64,000 nt of DNA from Moniliella sp. 'wahieum' (taxonomy: Eukaryota; Basidiomycota; Moniliellomycetes; Moniliellales; Moniliellaceae): contig RSEE01000022.1 of assembly GCA_003971905.1 (NCBI GenBank), positions 372,001 through 436,000 on the forward strand, given 5' to 3'. This document shows, piece by piece, positions 1 to 10,366 of this stretch. The notes under the pieces were generated by a model that saw nothing but the letters and a program-made list of their open reading frames with translations, made no database searches and had not been told where the DNA came from. Numbering within the stretch: position 1 is the stretch's first letter; every line of letters starts with the position of its first letter. The translations under genes were made by a program, and so were the position numbers.

Positions 1-821
1 AGGATGGGTTTGATGATGCTTTCTCCGACTTGGCTCCGCCGCCTCAGGCAACCGCAACTCCAGCTCATGCTCCTGCTTTGGCCCCAGCCGCTGCGACGAG
101 GATGACGATTCGTCCGAGGACGATGAAGGTCCCGAAGACCTGGATCGCCCCCGTACTGTGCCCCGATGGGACGCCGCCAACTCTCGTCGTGTGCCGCCCG
201 CTGTACCTGGGCGTGCACCGCGGCGCCAGCGGCCGCACCGCCAACCTCGTCCCTGAACGACTTTGACTCGGCCTTTGCCGGCTTTGGCCCACCTGCCCCG
301 CCCCCCGCCGACAGGAGCGGCTAAGGCGGCCGCCTCGGCCGATCCGTTTGAACCAGACTTTAGCTTTGCCCCCAGTTTTGCTCCCGTCACTAGCACGGCG
401 GCAACCGCGTCCAAGCCGACCCCCTCTGCCCCCAGCTCTAAAGCGCCTGACTTTTTCCCCGGGTTTGACAATTCGTTTGGCTCGGCCGCGCCTGCCCCCA
501 CTCGGGCACCAGCGCCCCCCACCTCGTACAGTAACAGCGCATTTGATGATGCTTTTGGTGTCTCCTCTGCACCCGCTGCACCCCCGCTGCGCCGCCATCC
601 TTTGCCCCGGCACCTGCAGCTGCACCTGCACCCGCACCCGCACCCGCACCCGCACCCGCACCCGCGCCTGCAGCTGCAGTAAAGCCGCCCAGCCGGACGA
701 CGCGCGTCCAGTGAAGCAGTTGACTGCAATGGGCTTCCCACGGACCAAGGTACTGGCTGCGCTGGAGGCAAGCAACTACCGTGTGGACCGCGCACTGGAA
801 CGTTTGTTGGCCAACGCTTAA
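1..821 (+). CDS. C-terminal part of an Ede1/Eps15-like endocytic scaffold with a UBA domain (5' end outside window)
   Basis: The last ~40 residues (about 696-818) form a UBA domain: the MGF loop in LTAMGFPRTKV, then ALEASNYRVDRALERLL, ending at TAA 819-821. Upstream is a disordered Ala/Pro-rich tail with repeated acidic-aromatic motifs such as FDDAF (near 12-26), DFDSAF (near 259-276), FDNSFG and FDDAFG. EH-domain scaffolds such as Ede1 and Eps15 carry this kind of tail before a C-terminal UBA; in yeast, Ede1 works early in clathrin-mediated endocytosis and binds ubiquitin. No EH domain is visible, since the N-terminus lies outside the window, so the family call rests on the tail and the UBA. 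The reading frame changes at least four times in this GC-rich, repetitive stretch, probably through lost bases. Another UBA-ended endocytic or proteasome adaptor is possible. Confidence 0.6.
629..664 (+). repeat. (CACCCG)6 hexanucleotide microsatellite in coding sequence
   Basis: Six perfect CACCCG units lie inside the Ala/Pro-rich tail of the UBA protein, flanked by CTGCAGCTGCA-type variants. The unit length keeps the frame, so copy number could vary without breaking the protein. Confidence 0.9.
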
Positions 822-1316
822 AGGCCCACCAAACGCTGCATGTCGCCGTTTTACGGCCGTCCTTCTTCCCCTGTGCCGTCCTGCTTGTCTGCTTGTCTTC
901 CTTTTCCTTTCCTGGCTGTGTCTCTGGATCTTTTTTTTCTTGCTTGGGGACACGAATGCACTCTTTCTTTTGGTCTGGATGCGTATTGGTAACGAGGCTG
1001 ATCCCAAGCGCAGCTGGCCAGAGTAAAAGGCAGTCTGGCGCGCAGATTGGCGTGCGCCGGCCATGCGCCTGTCCTACACAATAGCTAGCACCGCGCGGCC
1101 GAATCATGGAATGATCAAGGTTGCCATTCAACTATCACGAGGAACTTTTAACTCTGAGCCGGTGAACGAACAGACAAGCGTCTGTGTCGCTGGCGAGATT
1201 CATACTAGGGAAAATTGACAGTGAAGGAAGTTTTGGTTGTGTCGTTCGTCATGGCCCGAAGGGCAAGGAGAGAGCGAAGGAGGGGCCAGAGGGGAGGGGA
1301 GGAAAATCGGCACTGT
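822..1316. other. Intergenic spacer between convergent genes
   Basis: This 495-bp stretch lies between the stop of the UBA protein and the stop of the alpha-glucosidase on the other strand. It should hold both 3' UTRs. It has T-rich runs near 895-970. I see no further gene. Confidence 0.6.
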
Positions 1317-4300
1317 TCAAGCCCACGTGAGCGAGACGGTCTGGTTCGCCGGGAAAGTGTAGTGCACGTTGGTCACGTTGAGCAGACGACGCTGCGAGTC
1401 AAACGAGAAGGTCGCGTTGTGCTGGGCAAACGAGACCGTCTTGGGTGCGTGGGCCAGGTTGAGCAAGACAATGTTGGTAAGTGCCTGGGCGGGCTGGAAC
1501 TGGGAGCCCGGAGCGAGGCTCAAGTCGATCTGGTGCTTGTTGTTCTGGTTGTTGGACTGGACCAGGAGCGTCGAGTTGGTCGAGTAGGGCGCAGGTGTCG
1601 TTCCATCGTCCAGGTAGAACGAGGACGAGACGGAACTGTGCTGGTCGAGGTTGACGATCAGGCCGTAGGGTTGCTGAGCGGTGGCGTTGGTGGTGTACTG
1701 GGGGTGTTGGTGCGTGAGCAACGCACGGGCCGGACGGAGGTGAACGTTGATGTCGTTCAGTGCAGCCGGGACGGGAACCAGCTTGTTGGACTGGACCGAC
1801 AGAGGCTGGTAGGTAAAGATGTTGTACCACGTGCCCTGGGCATCCGGGAAGACGCCCTTGGCTTGGGTTGCGTTCGGCTCAAACACCGGCGTAACAAGCA
1901 ACGTGTCGCCCCAAAGGAATTGACGTGCATCCGACGTGTCGCGCGCAACGTCAAACACGTGCGGGAAGTCGTACCACAAAGCGCGCAAAGCCGGGGTTCC
2001 CTCGATCGACGCCATCGCCATTAGCGAGTAGAGCGTGGGAAGAAGCTCGTACCGCTTTGCAAACATCTTCCTAGCGGTCGCGGCCGACTCATCCCAGCGG
2101 TAGGGCTCTTGAGATAGCCCCCTCCGTGTTGTGCACCCGGAAGAAGGGAGAGAAAGCGCCAACTTGCAGCCAGCGCGTCAAAATCTCAGCGTCCGTGTTG
2201 CGGTTGAAACCACCGACATCCGCGCCCACATGGCTAAACCCAAACATGGAGAGGAAAGCATGCCTGGAACAATGGAAATGAGGAGGGTCAGTACCAACAG
2301 AAAAGAAGGAAAGGGAGTGGGTAGAACGGTCAACAGGGTCGCCAAAGAAGAAGAAAAAGCCACGTACCATCAATTGACTCGGCCAAGCCAGCACCAGCAG
2401 TGTAGGTCTCGTTTCCCGACAGGATCTTCCAAATCGAATAGTTGTCACCCAACCAGTGGCCAGTGTACTTGTTTGCGCCAGGATAGGTGGAGCGGGAAAT
2501 GAGGAACGGACGTTTGTCGGGCCGCAACTTGGCCACGGCATTGTGAACGTGCATTTCCATCATCGATCCGTCAAGGTTGTGCACGTCGTACATGACACGA
2601 GTGCCGTCTACCCCGGTAGTTTTCATTGCCACCGTCTTCTTGTCGAGATTCAGCTGCAGTGGACTCTCCATGTAATGAAGACCGTTGTGAATCGCGTAGG
2701 GTGGGTTGCTGAGGTACCGAGTCGTGGCATTCTCATACTCAAAGTCGGGCTCGTCAGGGCCAAACGCTGGATTGAACAGTTGGTCGGCCGTGTCGAGACC
2801 AGGGGGTCCATACGCATTGTTCTGCACCGGTCCAGGGGCGTAGGTGCTGGTGCCATTGATGGTGAGGTTGCCCGAGGAACCCCAGGTAAGGTTGTTGTAC
2901 CCTTGCGGCCAGCCTGCAACACTGGTCGAGGGGATGTGGTTGGGCGTGTCGGAGAGGTTAGTCTTGGGTCGGCAGCATTTCCAGGAATAAAGGAGCTCTG
3001 CTCGTTCATGTCCAACCACAGCCCCGAGAAGGGTACCAAACTAGAAAAGTTGGCAATCACCTCGTCCCACCATTGCGTTGCATTGGGTGCTTGGTGGTCC
3101 ACGAAGAGCGCGTAGCCAGGCCACACCTCACCGACGTACAACGTGTCGTTGTCCGGGTTCTTGAGGAAGACATTGAGCTCACGACCGCGCGTGGCGGGCC
3201 AGTATTCGTCCGTGTCATTCGTTGGCGCATCCGGAATAGCTGCGTCGAGAATAGGAATGTAGTGTTGGCCCTGGGCGTTGAGCTCGCGCACAAAGTCACC
3301 CAGGTCTGCAAAATTGGGGCTGACGGTAAAGTCGCGGAAGGAGTGCATGTAGTCAATGTCGTTCCACATGGTCTCGAGCGGGATTCCAGCCTGTTTCATT
3401 GCCGTGACCACCTCCCGGGTGTCATTTACCGAGTGGTAGCCCCAACGACACATATGGAAACCCAAACTCCACAGGGGTGGCAGCAACGGTGTTCCGATGA
3501 AGTTGATGTACTGCTGAATGGCCGTTGTAGCACTGTTGTTCGAATCGCTGTTCTTGTTGTTCTTGTTCTTGTTCTTGTTGTGCTGGGGCGCCTCAACACT
3601 CTCAGCGTCACCAGAGAAGAAACGGAAGTCCAGCGTTCCTCCAATGGCACGGTACTGAATCACGCCTGCACGCAGAAGTACATCGAGACCAGCCGTACTC
3701 TGAAGGTACACACCGTGGGTGCGCAAGCGGCCATCGTTGCCCTTGCGTGCCTCGATGTAGACAGGATGGTATCCGTACATGTTGCTGTTCACGGGCGTTC
3801 CGGCATCGTGAGTGAAAAACGTCTGCAGCGTGTTTTCGGGTCGCGCGCAAGGAGCCAGTCACGTATTCGCCCAGTCCATACAGAGAAGCGTCTTTGGGTA
3901 GCGCCGAAGAAAGCTGAAGATATTGGTTCTCAAACACCATTGGGTGGGCTGGCATGGCCGTCGAGTTGCGCTTGCCGTTCACGCTGGTATCGTTCATCGG
4001 TTCCGTGTAAGTAGGCAAGTTGGCGTGACGCGTATCAAAGATCACTTCGCCAGTGGACGCGCGCTCAATCCACCACTCCCACGGGGTTGAGTTGGAGCTG
4101 TATTGGAAACGAAGATCATTTTGTGCAAGCGGGTAGCCGTGGTCAATCGAGTCGTCCGGGCGATCGAAAAGCAGACCATTGGGGAGCTGGTACTGCTTCT
4201 TGTCCGTGTCGTAGATGTGCACGTGCAGTTGGTGCTTCTTTTCACTGACCACCGCGACAGTGAGGTTTTCAATGTCAAACCCGAAAGCGTGGCATGCCTC

Positions 4301-4525
4301 TCCGGCCAACTGAAGCTGAGCTTCCAAGCCGTACTGGGTCGTGCGCGGCGTCCCAACCAGCTTGTATCCTGGGCAGGAGGTCACGTCGAACGAGGGTTTG
4401 ATGCTCGAGGCATTGGTGTCGCGACGCAACTGTTCCTCAAACAGATCTGTTGCAGCCCATGGAAAGGCACGGACCACGCCCGCAGCCAAGGCGGACGCAG
4501 CGAGCGCCGAAACAGAGAGCTTCAT
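1317..4525 (-). CDS. Secreted GH31 alpha-glucosidase
   Basis: This is a GH31 glycosidase of roughly 1,000 residues that should release glucose from alpha-glucosides outside the cell. The chosen ATG (4525) opens a hydrophobic signal peptide, MKLSVSALAASALAAGVVRA; an upstream in-frame ATG would bury it. The GH31 hallmarks occur in order: WLDMNE (3001-3018) carrying the nucleophile Asp, the YTGHWLGDNYSIW block carrying the acid/base Asp (about 2440-2470), HVGADVGGF after the intron, and the distal RYELLPTLYSL block. Many N-glycosylation sequons are present. One intron fits: 2264-2367, donor GTACGT, acceptor CCAG. At least four one-base frame breaks interrupt the gene (T run 3833-3836, G run 2966-2968, near 2257, near 2115); each is repaired by one extra base, so I read it as functional. 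The substrate preference (maltose, starch ends) cannot be told. Confidence 0.9.
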
Positions 4526-5931
4526 GAGTGAAGAAGGAAACTGTGCGAAGGAGGGGGTCAGATCCACGCTATTCAACGTTGGGAGGAGTGAGCCGGTGCG
4601 CACGTACAAGCTCCTTTCTGGTGCTTGCGGATAAAAAGGTGGCCAAAAAGTCGAGGCGTAAAGGGGAGGGCGAGATGGAGGGCCAAAGAGCGCTCAGCCC
4701 AGCCGCCTGATGTATATACCTGTGGGGTATTGTCCGGCCGGAGCTTGCCGGCAGTCGGTGGGGGCGCGTGCACTATCCTGGAAGGCCCGTGCACGGGGGG
4801 ACGTGTTGGGCAGGCACAGCGGCTGGGGGCATGGCGGCTGTCGGGGGGTCGATCGGATGATTTTGTGGGGCTGCTATGCAGCGGTGGGGGCGGCAGAAAC
4901 ACACCAGGCAGGAGGCAACACTGCAGACCCACCTGCCTATGTATCTGCGCTTGGCGTGTCGCAGCAGCAGCGCCCAGCAGGAGCCCACTGTCCCTCCCTC
5001 CAGAGACGCTGGCAGGAACGAGTTAGCCGGTTGCCGGTTATGCCGGTTATGACCGACCCAGAGCGATGATCACGCTGCTGGCTGGGAACCAGCAGCTCTC
5101 TTTCTGTCTGTTTGTGGTGGGCTCGCGGGGATTTCGGCAGCGCCTCTCAACGGCTCAACGCCCAACGTTCAACCGCATTTGTTAGCAGACAGGGGCGCGG
5201 CTTTGGGTGTGCAGCGGCGGGCCAGGCGGGGCATGGAAGGCCATGGAATATGGATGGCCAGATGACCACTAGTGATGCAGATGCATGATGGGTGACTGAG
5301 TGACTGGTACTCATTTGACGCGTGACGCTCGGCAAAACGTCGGCGGAACTACCCCCACACCCTCCGCACGAGCCCTATGTCTGAGTTCCCCCGCTGGACT
5401 CTCGCGCCGCACAGCGCCAGTATTCCGGGACTTGGCGTTAGCCTGAGCCGAGAAGCTCGCACTAGCCCACCCATACAGTGGGTGCAGCTGGTGCGCCGAT
5501 GCGCGGATGCGCCGATGGGTCGATTGGCCGATGCCGTAAGGGAATGTCGTATGCATTACTCCACATTCTCCCACTCGTCTTTTTCTAACTCCGTGCGTAG
5601 CCGTGCTCGTGAACCTTCTGCGGCACCTAGTACCTCCTTCCGCGCCCCTGCCCATCGCGCTCATCTGCATCATCAATGATTACCTTCATAAGATAATGCT
5701 TCGTGATACCCGGGACAGGCGCGTGTTTTCTCCTTCACTTCACACCTCACACCCGGGGAACTCTATCGGGCAACACACACAGTTATGCAGTAAACTCATC
5801 CACAGAGGGTGTACGCTGAGCCTCAGCGCTGATGCGCTGATGGCACAGTATTAGTAGAGAGACTTCATTTGGATTTTGAGAATGGAGTGCGATGCATGAT
5901 GCGCCATTTTCACGTGTGTTCTCCAAAGCTG
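4526..5931. other. Intergenic region between the alpha-glucosidase promoter and the retroelement
   Basis: This 1.4-kb stretch is the alpha-glucosidase upstream region. It contains GC-rich, imperfectly repeated sequence (for example GCGCCGATG/GCGGATGCGCCGATG near 5492-5530). No reading frame with a recognisable protein was found on either strand. Confidence 0.6.
4713..4718 (-). promoter_or_regulatory. TATA-like element upstream of the alpha-glucosidase
   Basis: TATATA lies about 190 bp upstream of the chosen ATG on the minus strand. The match is short and the transcription start unknown, so this is only a candidate. Confidence 0.3.
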
Positions 5932-5936
5932 TCGCC
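5932..5936. repeat. Target-site duplication, left copy (TCGCC)
   Basis: TCGCC immediately precedes the 5' LTR and is repeated exactly after the 3' LTR (9521-9525). A 5-bp duplication is typical of Ty3/gypsy integrases. Confidence 0.92.
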
Positions 5937-6117
5937 TGTCATAGTTTGGCTGATCTCGCTCCCATTTCCAATTTCTTCGTCTCGAGCATCTCGCTCCTTC
6001 CCTGTTCCTTCCACTTCGCACCATGTCCTCTGTTCTTGCTTCTTCCCCACGAACGATTGCCACACCCCTTGGCCTAGTCTGATCCTGGTCTCCCTCGCCT
6101 TAGCCCCGACTGTGACA
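5937..6117 (+). repeat. 5' long terminal repeat
   Basis: This 181-bp LTR begins TGTCATAG and ends GACTGTGACA, with short inverted ends TGTCA/TGACA. Its partner at 9341-9520 matches along the whole length except for TTT against TT near the start. If the self-priming model holds, transcription should start near 6049, which would make U3 about 112 bp. Confidence 0.95.
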
Positions 6118-6119
6118 TT

Positions 6120-6128
6120 ATCGTTCGT
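6120..6128 (+). other. Primer-binding site, probably self-primed (complementary to LTR 6049-6057)
   Basis: Two bases after the 5' LTR lies ATCGTTCGT. Its reverse complement, ACGAACGAT, occurs at 6049-6057 inside the LTR. No TGG, the usual complement of a tRNA CCA end, adjoins the LTR. Tf1/sushi-type chromoviruses prime reverse transcription by folding the 5' end of their own RNA onto the primer site, and this arrangement fits that mode. The start of the RNA is inferred, not seen. Confidence 0.65.
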
Positions 6129-6158
6129 CTAACCGTCAACAGGCGAGCCCGACCAGAG

Positions 6159-7431
6159 ATGTCCTCGATCCACGACAACCCCCTGACCCCAGTAACCCTA
6201 GCGCGCCGCAACCCATCGCGCGGCGCGGCCCGATCCGACCCCCGTCCGACCCCCCCTCTGACGCTCCGTTCGACGACGATGGCCCGGAGTGGTTCCACCC
6301 GGCTGGCCCCTCTGGACCCCCCATGCAGCTCCGTCTGTTGCGCCCGCGCCCCGGGGTATACATTGCCTGCCTCCGACCTGTCCGGGCTGGGCCTCGAGGC
6401 CGCTCAGCGCCGGGTCGATGAGGCCCGCAGAATGCGCCAGCTTCTGTTGACGGAGGCCCGGGAAACTCAGGCCTACATTGCAGCCCAGGAGGACCAGCGC
6501 CGCGCTTTCGAGGCTGAGCAAGAGGGAAGCGCCGTGAGCACCGCCTCCGTCAGCGGCGGGAGGAGGCGGCGCTCGCCGCGGAAGAGGCCCGGTTGGCCGC
6601 CTCGGTACGGGAGGCTCAGACTGGCGTGGTGTCCTCGGCCCCCGCCCCCGCTCCCGCCCCTGGGCCTTATGGTGATCTGACCGCCATCCCGAACAAGGCG
6701 TCGGAAGAGCCGAAGATGTTCGAGCCCGCTCGTTTCCACCCGTCGTCTGGTGCGAACCCCACATCTCGTGACCGGGTCCAGGCCCAGCACGTCGTCACCT
6801 CCTTCGAGATTTACGCGCGCGTCGCCCTCACGCATATGGGCGCGGCGGCATGGATTGACCGCTTCATGGGCCTGCTGCAGGGGGAGGCCCTCACTTGGGT
6901 CGAGCAGTTCGGTTCGGAGGTGGCCCTCCCCCTGGAGGCGCGCACCACACCCGCCCTCCAGTCTTGGCCTGCGTTTCGCGCAGCTTTCCTGGAGCAGTGG
7001 GGCGAGCGCAACCCGGCGCTGAAGGCGTTTGAGGAGTTTGGTCGTCTTCGGCAGACGGGATCTGCAGCGGACTATTCCGCTACGTTCACGGTTCTGCTGC
7101 GTCGCTGGAACCCCAACGCGTCGGATGAGGACGCTACTATTGCTTTCTGTACGGCTTGAAGCCGCGGGTGCGTGACGCAATCGCCTCCCGCGGCGAGTCG
7201 GCTCACTTGGGACGGATCAGTTTCGAACAACTGCGCACAGCGGCCATTGACATCGACCAATCGCAATCGCTGGGCGCTCATGGTACCGCAATCTCCCCGG
7301 GATCGGGCGGCAATCATTGGTTTCGGCCCTCGTCGCCCGAAGCGGAGCCCATGGACCTCAGCGCAGTCACCGCCACCGCTGAAGCGGCGGCCCGGCGCAC
7401 CGAGCGCCGCGCTCAAGGTGCAGTGCCGTGA
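6159..7431 (+). CDS. Retrotransposon Gag (capsid region)
   Basis: The first ATG after the primer site (6159) opens a Pro/Arg-rich leader, then a helical segment, GLEAAQRRVDEARRMRQ. The capsid-like core follows in another frame (about 6680-7155): RVALTHMGAAAWIDRFMG, then WPAFRAAFLEQWGERN and TGSAADYSATFTVLLRRW. This matches the fungal retrotransposon Gag family. The tail carries EPMDLSAV, typical of gypsy Gag just before the zinc knuckle. A CCHC knuckle is not readable in one frame; Cys and His codons at about 7425-7485 may be its broken remnant. Frame changes near 6540-6590 and 7155 look like single lost bases. Gag would form the virus-like particle. Confidence 0.75.
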
Positions 7432-7479
7432 TCACCATATGCCTTCCACGACTGTACCCGGCCACAGCCCCAACTGCCG

Positions 7480-7600
7480 CCCAAGCCCCAAGCCCAGCCC
7501 AGCCCCAACTCCCGCCCAAGCCCCAACTCCCGCCCAAGCCCCAAGCCCAGCCCCAGCCCCAAGCCCAGCCCCAGCCCCAAGACCAGCCCAAGACCAAGAC
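7480..7600 (+). repeat. Pro/Ala/Gln low-complexity repeat (CCCCAAGCCCAG-like)
   Basis: Tandem variants of CCCCAAGCC, CAGCCCCAG and CCCGCCCAAG join the Gag part to the integrase part. The repeat lies where protease, RT and RNase H would be expected, so it may mark the deletion junction or have helped create it by slippage. Confidence 0.75.
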
Positions 7601-7751
7601 TACGCACCAGCACCAGCACTCGCCCGGGCCCCGGCCCAAGTCCACCTCCTCATCTAACCCCATCTCGCCCCCCTCTGTCAACTCGATTCCTTTTCCCTCC
7701 TCGGTTCCCTCCCGGCCCGCTGGCGCGGCACCTCAAGTACTGGCGGAGCCC

Positions 7752-9330
7752 ATGTCCGAACGTTCTGCCGCCGCCCTCAAGCTCATGGCGGCGGACCCCG
7801 ATACACCGGTGGTGGAGCGAGTGTCTGCCGACGAGATTCGACAGCGCATCCGCCAACTCGTGCCTCGTGACCCTCGTTGGTCCCTTGCTACGGCTCCAAG
7901 CCCACCTCGCCATGCTTTGACGGTCCGCGACGGTCTTTTGTGGCACGGAAACCAGGTCTACGTCCCGGCGACCGGCCGATCCGCGCTGCCATTCTCCACC
8001 AAGCCCACGACTCGGCATTGGCGGGCCATGAAGGGCGCGACAAGACGTTGGCCCGTGTCCGCGCTCAATATTGGTGGCCCCGCCTGTCAGCCGACGTGTG
8101 GGCCTACGTGCGCTCGTGCGACCGCTGCCAACGGACCAAAGCGCCTTGCCACCAACCCGCCGGACCCCTTCAGCCCCTTTCCCCTCCCCAAGGCCCGTGG
8201 ACCCACTTGACGATGGACCACATTACCCAGCTTCCCCGATCCAATGGTTACGACGCGATTCTGGTGGTGGTGGATCGTTTTACACCAAAATGGGTCACTT
8301 CATTCCCGCCCACACGACGGACACTGCGCCCCAGCTCGCACGCCAGTTTGTACACCATGTCTTTCGCTACCATGGCCTTCCCCGGGATCTGGTGAGTGAT
8401 CGGGGACCGACCTTCACAAGCCACTTCTGGCAAGCCTTGTGTGCCGACTTGGGCATCAAGTCGAGCCTCAGCACCGCGTCCCACCCCCAGACGGACGGCC
8501 AGACTGAGCGCCTCAACCAGATCCTCGAACAGTACCTCCGCTGCTACCTCGACGAGCAGCAGTCCAACTGGTTCGACCTCCTCCCCACGGCCGAATTCGC
8601 CTACAACTCGTCCTCCCACTCAAGCACCCACCAGTCCCCCTTTGTCCTCACCTATGGTTACTCTCCCCGGGGGGAGTTGGAGCCCTCCACTTCGCCCGTG
8701 CCCGCTGCTGCGTCATATCTGGAGGATCTGCGTTCGGCCCAGGCGGTGGCCCACCGCACGCTCGCCGCGGCCCAAGCACGCTACAAGCATTATGCCGACC
8801 AGCAGCGCACCGAGGCGGCTTCCTTCACTGCTGGCCAGCCTGTCTTGGTCCGTCGGGACGGGTATGTGCCCAGCCAGCGGCCTTCTGACGGCCCCGACTC
8901 GCTACCTCGGCCCCTTCCCCATTGTCCGTGCCGTGGGCCGCGCCGCGTACCAGGTCCGCCTCCCCGACTACCTACACCTCCATGACGTGTTCCATGTGTC
9001 CCGCTTGCGAGCCTACACCCTTGGTGACGTGGTCCCTGCCCGCTTGATCGAGCCCCCGCCTCTCTCCCCGAGTATGCTGATGATGGTGCGGTTCATCACG
9101 AGGTCGAACATGTTCTCGACTCTCGCCGCAAGGGTCGTGGAGGCCGCATTGAGTACTTTGTTCACTTCCGGGGCTATCCTGTCCACGAGAGGTGGGTACC
9201 CGCTGCGGACATGTCTCATGACGCCGAGCCAGTGGTCCGTTTCCACGCCCTCTACCCCGATAAGCCTGTCTCCCATGCCCGCCGACTCGCCCTCTCTCGC
9301 CTCCGTCGCCGCCCGGGAGATGAGGTCTGA
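7752..9330 (+). CDS. Retrotransposon integrase with C-terminal chromodomain
   Basis: Domains in order: a post-RNase H linker (DGLLWHGNQVYVP), the HHCC zinc-binding domain (HDSALAGHEGRDKTL, then CDRCQ near 8120), the integrase core with DDE residues (MDHIT near 8212, SDRGPTF near 8395, GQTERLN near 8500), and the conserved HDVFHVSRLRAY segment (about 8978-9017). A chromodomain follows at about 9090-9255: HHEVEHVLDSRR, EYFVHFRGYPVHERWVPA. Stop TGA is at 9328-9330, beside the polypurine tract. Chromodomains direct this class to particular chromatin. Frame shifts occur near 7980, 8285, 8885 and 9070, each with the motif order intact. The true start is unknown because the upstream pol is missing; 7752 is simply an in-frame ATG. 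Confidence 0.88.
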
Positions 9331-9337
9331 AAGGGGG
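9329..9337 (+). other. Polypurine tract
   Basis: GAAAGGGGG lies three bases before the 3' LTR, where plus-strand priming is expected. It overlaps the stop codon of the integrase frame. Confidence 0.8.
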
Positions 9338-9340
9338 CAA

Positions 9341-9520
9341 TGTCATAGTTGGCTGATCTCGCTCCCATTTCCAATTTCTTCGTCTCGAGCATCTCGCTCC
9401 TTCCCTGTTCCTTCCACTTCGCACCATGTCCTCTGTTCTTGCTTCTTCCCCACGAACGATTGCCACACCCCTTGGCCTAGTCTGATCCTGGTCTCCCTCG
9501 CCTTAGCCCCGACTGTGACA
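9341..9520 (+). repeat. 3' long terminal repeat
   Basis: This 180-bp copy is identical to the 5' LTR (5937-6117) apart from one missing T at the start. Near identity implies a young insertion. Confidence 0.95.
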
Positions 9521-9525
9521 TCGCC
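9521..9525. repeat. Target-site duplication, right copy (TCGCC)
   Basis: This is an exact copy of 5932-5936. Removing the element and one copy gives an uninterrupted pre-insertion site. Confidence 0.92.
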
Positions 9526-10133
9526 GCTGGGGATGACAAGCTAAACATCTGTGACGCTCTGAGGAACAGGAGATATAGTAACTAGCAACTTTTGTAACAA
9601 AAGCCCCATTTCAGCAGGAGGGACGCTAATAGAGCATTGACTAAGTGCCAGTGGTTTCCCCTGGTTCCCCGCTGGCCGCGGAAGACACACAAACTCAAGA
9701 GAAGTTTTGCTGCCGTTGTTTTGCTCATCTCACTTTCAGGTAGATCTACCACTACACTCCTCAGATGCCATTGAATGATACAGCAGCTCTCAGATCTCAC
9801 GCCTCTCCTAAAAAACCTCATCTGTTACTCTATGCGAAGAGGTCTGGCTTCATAAAGACTAGAGACGTTTAGACCATTTCACAAGAAAATATCCTTCTCT
9901 TACCCCCTCCTGCCTTGTCCCACCCTCCTGATAATAAGCCACAGAGAGTCTATATAAATCTTGGAACTGAGGGTTTCACCGAGCGCACAAGTCAGCCCTT
10001 GAATGCGAGATGATCGATGAGGCCGTGGCCTCACCGGCCTCACCTGAGGTCTGTGCCTCAGATCTCAGACCCGGGGGACCGCCTCCTGAGACACGATTGT
10101 ATGATATTTTCTCTGTTCTTCAAGCTTCATTAA

Positions 10134-10149
10134 AACGTTTAACGTTTAA
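10134..10149. repeat. Heptad array, core AACGTT
   Basis: The palindrome AACGTT plus one T is repeated with a 7-bp period, at 10134 and 10141, followed by AAC. Confidence 0.8.
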
Positions 10150-10353
10150 CCATTGTCAATAAGGCCATTCACGCGGAGCACTCTGTGCGCTGATGCGCTG
10201 GTACCTGAGGCCTGATGAGTCAATGAGGCCATGATGTATGAGCATGAGGCCAGTCAGTCTCTATAATCACACGTGTAATAGTTGGTCTCTGACATTTCGT
10301 GCGTCTGCATCGTGGTTATAGTTACGCTGTTTTCGCACAAAGTATCAGACCTT

Positions 10354-10366
10354 AGATCTAAGATCT
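10354..10366. repeat. Heptad array, core AGATCT
   Basis: AGATCT occurs at 10354 and 10361, separated by one A (7-bp period). The whole block CTTAGATCTAAGATCTTATG is close to one larger inverted repeat. Confidence 0.8.

Larger units (their letters stand above)
5937..9520 (+). mobile_element. Internally deleted chromovirus (Ty3/gypsy) LTR retrotransposon, Gag-integrase-chromodomain only
   Basis: This 3.58-kb element has 181- and 180-bp LTRs that differ visibly only in one T-run length. Both begin TGTCA and end TGACA, and a perfect TCGCC target duplication flanks them. Inside are a primer site complementary to the LTR, a gag region, a proline/alanine repeat, an integrase with zinc-binding and DDE domains, a chromodomain, and a polypurine tract beside the 3' LTR. 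Protease, reverse transcriptase and RNase H are absent: Gag sequence is followed almost directly by the segment that normally follows RNase H. LTR identity suggests recent insertion, so enzymes were probably supplied in trans by a complete relative. Frame breaks resemble those of host genes and may be assembly error. Confidence 0.9.

Noticed and set aside
65..775. Long minus-strand open frame, Arg/Gly-rich
   Set aside because: It is antisense to the UBA protein; composition is that of a reverse-translated Pro/Ala-rich region, with no domain.
1215..2024. 269-residue plus-strand open frame
   Set aside because: It is antisense to the GH31 C-terminus, whose conserved motifs prove the minus strand is coding.
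7428..8210. Reading 7428-8210 as an intact novel Pro/Gln-rich protein
   Set aside because: Its second half is the out-of-frame start of the integrase zinc-binding domain; it is a composite of a repeat and a broken pol segment.
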